This document shows positions 49,910-52,269 of a DNA stretch of 52,269 nucleotides, in pieces. Each line of letters starts with the position of its first letter. Position 1 is the stretch's first letter. The notes under the pieces were generated by a model, which was not told the DNA's origin, did no database searches, and saw only the letters and a list, made by a program, of their open reading frames with translations. The DNA is taken from positions 1 to 52,269 of the forward strand of contig JAFVWP010000052.1 in the NCBI GenBank assembly GCA_017501565.1. Direction: 5' to 3'. Both the position numbers and the translations under genes were made by a program. This DNA comes from Elusimicrobiaceae bacterium (GTDB taxonomy: Bacteria > Elusimicrobiota > Elusimicrobia > Elusimicrobiales > Elusimicrobiaceae).

Positions 49910-50935
49910 ATGGAATTAACATTAAAAGACGTTGCCAAAATTACCGGAGCAGAATTAGTCGGAGACGAAAATTTTACTATTAGACACATCTGTGACTTAA
50001 CCGCCCCCCAAGCAGACGGCATTTGCTATTTAAGCCATATTGAAAAAGTAGCCGTTCCGCCCAACTTTGCAACGGGAGCCATCATTTTACCGGAAAAAGC
50101 CAAAGGTTTACCCCTTCCTATTAAAACCAATTTCTTATTTGCCAAAAACCCGGAATGGGCCTTCAATTTATTAGTGCAATATTGGGACGCTCAAACCCCC
50201 AAACATACGCCGGGCATTCACCCCACCGCCGTCATCAGTGCTTCTGCCAAATTAGGGGCCAATGTATCCGTCGGCGCGTACAGCGTAATTGAAGATGATG
50301 CCGTCATCGGAGACAATACCATCATTTTTCCGCAAGTATATGTAGGCAAACGCACCCAAATAGGGGCCAATTGTATTTTATATCCGCAAGTAGTCGTGCG
50401 GGAAGATTGCGTATTAAAAACGCACGTCATTTTACAACCCGGAGCCAAAATAGGCAATGACGGCTTTGGCTTTATGTTCCACGAAGGCCGCCACCACAAG
50501 GTGCCGCAAATCGGCAATGTAATTATTGAAGATGATGTGGAAATCCAAGCCAACAGCTGTGTGGACCGCGCCAAATTGGCCCATACCATTGTGGGAGCCA
50601 ATACCAAGGTGGACAACCTGGTCCAAATTGCGCATAATGTAAAAGTGGGCCAAGGCTGTATCATGTGCGCCCAAGTAGGCGTGGCCGGTACCACCACCAT
50701 CGGCAACGGCGTAGTAGCCGCGGGCCAAGTGGGTATTGTGGGCCATTTAAAAATCGGCAACGGCGTGCAAATCGGCGCACAATCCGGCGTAATGGACAAT
50801 TTAACCGACGGGCAAGCCTTTTTCGGCACTCCCGCCCGCCCGATGAGAGATACCCTTAAAATTTTGGCCATTGAAGGAAAATTGCCCGAAATTTACAAAG
50901 AATTAAAAGTCATTAAAAAAGCCGTGGAAAAATAA
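49910..50935 (+). CDS. lpxD: UDP-3-O-acylglucosamine N-acyltransferase LpxD
   Basis: A 341-residue acyltransferase of lipid A synthesis. It has the N-terminal LpxD uridine-binding domain (about 1-95) and a left-handed beta helix of hexapeptide repeats (IGAN, VGAY, IGDN and similar). The segment GNDGFGFMFHEGRHHKVPQIG contains the conserved active-site histidine region. GGAGGGAA precedes the ATG. Followed 2 nt later by lpxC. Confidence 0.96.
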   Translation: MELTLKDVAKITGAELVGDENFTIRHICDLTAPQADGICYLSHIEKVAVPPNFATGAIILPEKAKGLPLPIKTNFLFAKNPEWAFNLLVQYWDAQTPKHTPGIHPTAVISASAKLGANVSVGAYSVIEDDAVIGDNTIIFPQVYVGKRTQIGANCILYPQVVVREDCVLKTHVILQPGAKIGNDGFGFMFHEGRHHKVPQIGNVIIEDDVEIQANSCVDRAKLAHTIVGANTKVDNLVQIAHNVKVGQGCIMCAQVGVAGTTTIGNGVVAAGQVGIVGHLKIGNGVQIGAQSGVMDNLTDGQAFFGTPARPMRDTLKILAIEGKLPEIYKELKVIKKAVEK

Positions 50936-50937
50936 TT

Positions 50938-51762
50938 ATGAGAAAAACCATTTTAAATCCTGTTAGCGTAAAAGGCGTGGGCTTACATACCGGAGCCCCC
51001 TCCACCATGACGTTTAAACCCGCCGAAGACGGCATTCATTTTGTACGTGTAGATTTGCCGGGCTCTTTGCCCATCAAAGCAGACTTACACCACGTAGGCT
51101 CTACCTTGCGCGGGACCAATCTTAAAAACGAAACCGCCGAAGTATGGACCGTGGAACACGTCCTTTCTACGTTAAGTGCCTTGGGCATTACCGACCTTTT
51201 GGTAGAAATGGACGGCCCCGAACCGCCGATTACGGACGGCTCTGCCAAAGTATATGCCGAACATTTGCAACAGGCCGGTTTGAAAGAGTTGGATACGGAC
51301 TTGCCACAGCTGGTTTTGAAACAACCCGTCACCTACTCCTTCGGCTCCATTGAATACAGCGCAGAACCTGCCGACCAATTGACCATTACCTTTGTGTATG
51401 AGCACAAACACCCGCTGGTAGGCCGCCAGGAATACACTTTAGCGTTAAATACGGATAATTATTTAGCCGAAATTTCCCAGGCGCGTACGTTTGGTTTTGA
51501 AGAAGAATTAGCCTTCTTAAAAGCCCATGGCCTTGCCAAAGGCGGCAGCTTGGATAATGCCATTGTAATCGGCAAAGAAAAATATTTAAACGAACTTCGC
51601 TACGCGGACGAATTAGTACGTCATAAAATTTTAGATTTAGTAGGTGATTTTAGCCTAATCGGCAAAAAATTACCGCCTTTAAAGATTACTTGCCGCATGG
51701 GGGGACACAAACACAATGTATTGTTCGGGCGGCTGTTGTTAGCAAACTCGGAGGAAAGATGA
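50938..51762 (+). CDS. lpxC: UDP-3-O-acyl-N-acetylglucosamine deacetylase LpxC
   Basis: A 274-residue zinc deacetylase, the committed step of lipid A synthesis. Signatures are VSVKGVGLHTG at the N-terminus, VWTVEHVLSTLSALGI with the zinc His near residue 67, ISQARTFGFEEELAFLKAHGLAKGGSLDNAI, HKILDLVGDF with further zinc ligands, and GHKHNVLF near the C-terminus. It is about 30 residues shorter than E. coli LpxC. Its stop overlaps fabZ by 4 nt (ATGA); in some phyla LpxC and FabZ are fused, but here they are separate. Confidence 0.96.
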   Translation: MRKTILNPVSVKGVGLHTGAPSTMTFKPAEDGIHFVRVDLPGSLPIKADLHHVGSTLRGTNLKNETAEVWTVEHVLSTLSALGITDLLVEMDGPEPPITDGSAKVYAEHLQQAGLKELDTDLPQLVLKQPVTYSFGSIEYSAEPADQLTITFVYEHKHPLVGRQEYTLALNTDNYLAEISQARTFGFEEELAFLKAHGLAKGGSLDNAIVIGKEKYLNELRYADELVRHKILDLVGDFSLIGKKLPPLKITCRMGGHKHNVLFGRLLLANSEER

Positions 51763-52269
51763 GCGATTTGAAAAAGAACTCTTTATTACCGCTGTTATCT
51801 ATGCCGGTAATAAGGGTGATGGATGTTGAAGAAATCAAAAAGAATATTCCGCATAGAGAGCCCTTTCTTTTTGTCAATGAAATTCGTATATTAGAAGAAG
51901 GAAAACGCTGTATCGGGGTTTATAAAATCACGGGGGAAGAAGAATTTTTTAAAGGGCATTTTCCGCAAAAGCCGATTATGCCCGGGGTGCTGGTGCTGGA
52001 GAGTATTGCCCAAGCCTTTGGCGGAGCCATGATGTCTTACGTCAACACAACAGGCAAGGGCATTCCCTTGTTTTTAGGCATTGAAAATGCCAAATTCAGA
52101 GGAATGGTAGCACCGGGAGACACTTTGCAAATGCCTATACAGGTGATGCGCCTTGGCAAGCTTTCACGCATTTGCGCGCAAGCGTACGTCAACGGCAATC
52201 TCTGTGCAGAGGCAAACCTGATGTTTATCTTAGGAGAAAACCTACATGTCTCACAACCTCATTCATCCC
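51759..52269 (+). CDS. fabZ: 3-hydroxyacyl-ACP dehydratase FabZ (C-terminus beyond window)
   Basis: At least 170 residues; the frame is still open at the right edge. The FabZ core starts at MDVEEIKKNIPHREPFLFV, and GHFPQKPIMPGVLVLESIAQ holds the catalytic His and Glu. FabZ dehydrates 3-hydroxyacyl-ACP in fatty acid synthesis and competes with LpxA and LpxD for the same substrate. The N-terminus is about 20 residues longer than usual; the ATG is supported by GGAGGAAAG directly upstream. It overlaps the start of lpxA. Confidence 0.93.
   Translation, partial: MSDLKKNSLLPLLSMPVIRVMDVEEIKKNIPHREPFLFVNEIRILEEGKRCIGVYKITGEEEFFKGHFPQKPIMPGVLVLESIAQAFGGAMMSYVNTTGKGIPLFLGIENAKFRGMVAPGDTLQMPIQVMRLGKLSRICAQAYVNGNLCAEANLMFILGENLHVSQPHSS
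52246..52269 (+). CDS. lpxA: LpxA start (only first eight codons in window)
   Basis: ATG after TAGGAG begins MSHNLIHP, matching LpxA N-termini where an IHP segment precedes the first hexapeptide repeat. The lpxD-lpxC-fabZ-lpxA order is the classical one. Only 24 nt are present, so the call rests mainly on context. Confidence 0.6.

Noticed and set aside
1-52269. CRISPR array or cas genes (prompted by the Cas4-like nuclease fold)
   Set aside because: No regularly spaced repeats were seen and no other cas gene is near. The nuclease is better read as a RecB-type repair domain.

Overview
The window most resembles a chromosomal segment of a Gram-negative, anaerobic, host- or gut-associated bacterium, probably of the Elusimicrobiota (inference, moderate confidence). 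Supporting signs are a complete outer-membrane/lipid A assembly cluster (BamA, Skp, LpxD, LpxC, FabZ, LpxA), a sodium-pumping decarboxylase (OadG/A/B), a DUF4912 plus GH57 alpha-glucan pair, a degenerate type IV pilin-like cassette, and a mixed moderate-GC composition with almost no intergenic space. No phage, IS transposase or CRISPR array is visible.

Layout. 1-8.8 kb: an AddB-like recombination protein running off the left edge; a sixA-uppP-DMT exporter operon; a secreted metallopeptidase; then a minus-strand series with a standalone PD-(D/E)XK nuclease, rsmD and an NreB/NreC-like two-component pair. 9-17.4 kb: a class A penicillin-binding protein, mfd, two parvulin-type chaperones and pdxA. 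17.4-21.4 kb: birA-oadG-oadA-oadB, in which the biotin ligase is linked to the biotin-dependent sodium pump it should serve. 21.4-27 kb: nth, a Zn/Mn ABC importer (znuA/C/B type) and tdh-kbl for threonine breakdown. 27-29.4 kb: two paralogous exported proteins of unknown family. 29.5-32 kb: DUF4912 and GH57 genes. 32-33.3 kb: a truncated pilin inside a palindrome-rich stretch, then greA. 33.3-36.3 kb: a trypsin-like periplasmic protease and a large anchored hypothetical protein. 36.5-41.5 kb: a six-gene envelope operon (lipoprotein, beta-barrel protein, HAMP-only membrane protein, TolC-like channel, patatin, TPR protein). 41.5-44.8 kb: an exported TldD/TldE-like pair. 44.9-46.4 kb: tRNA-Thr(TGT) with a 28-bp duplication of its 3' end, terC and rpmB. 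46.5 kb to the end: bamA-skp-lpxD-lpxC-fabZ-lpxA.

Gene expression looks distinctive. Several genes start about 7 nt after a good -10 hexamer and have no Shine-Dalgarno sequence (PBP1A, mfd, the parvulin lipoprotein, birA, the serine protease), which predicts leaderless mRNAs. Many promoters share an extended -10 of the form TGC-TAnnnT. Other genes carry normal GGAGG-like sites. Intrinsic terminators are frequent and strong.

The least ordinary parts are the tRNA-Thr 3' duplication with its folded 147-nt insert, the headless pilin cassette with a ~90-nt nested palindrome, the paralog pair with internal signal-peptide-like segments, the secreted TldD/TldE pair, the cysteine-bearing soluble sensor kinase, and the candidate leaderless genes.
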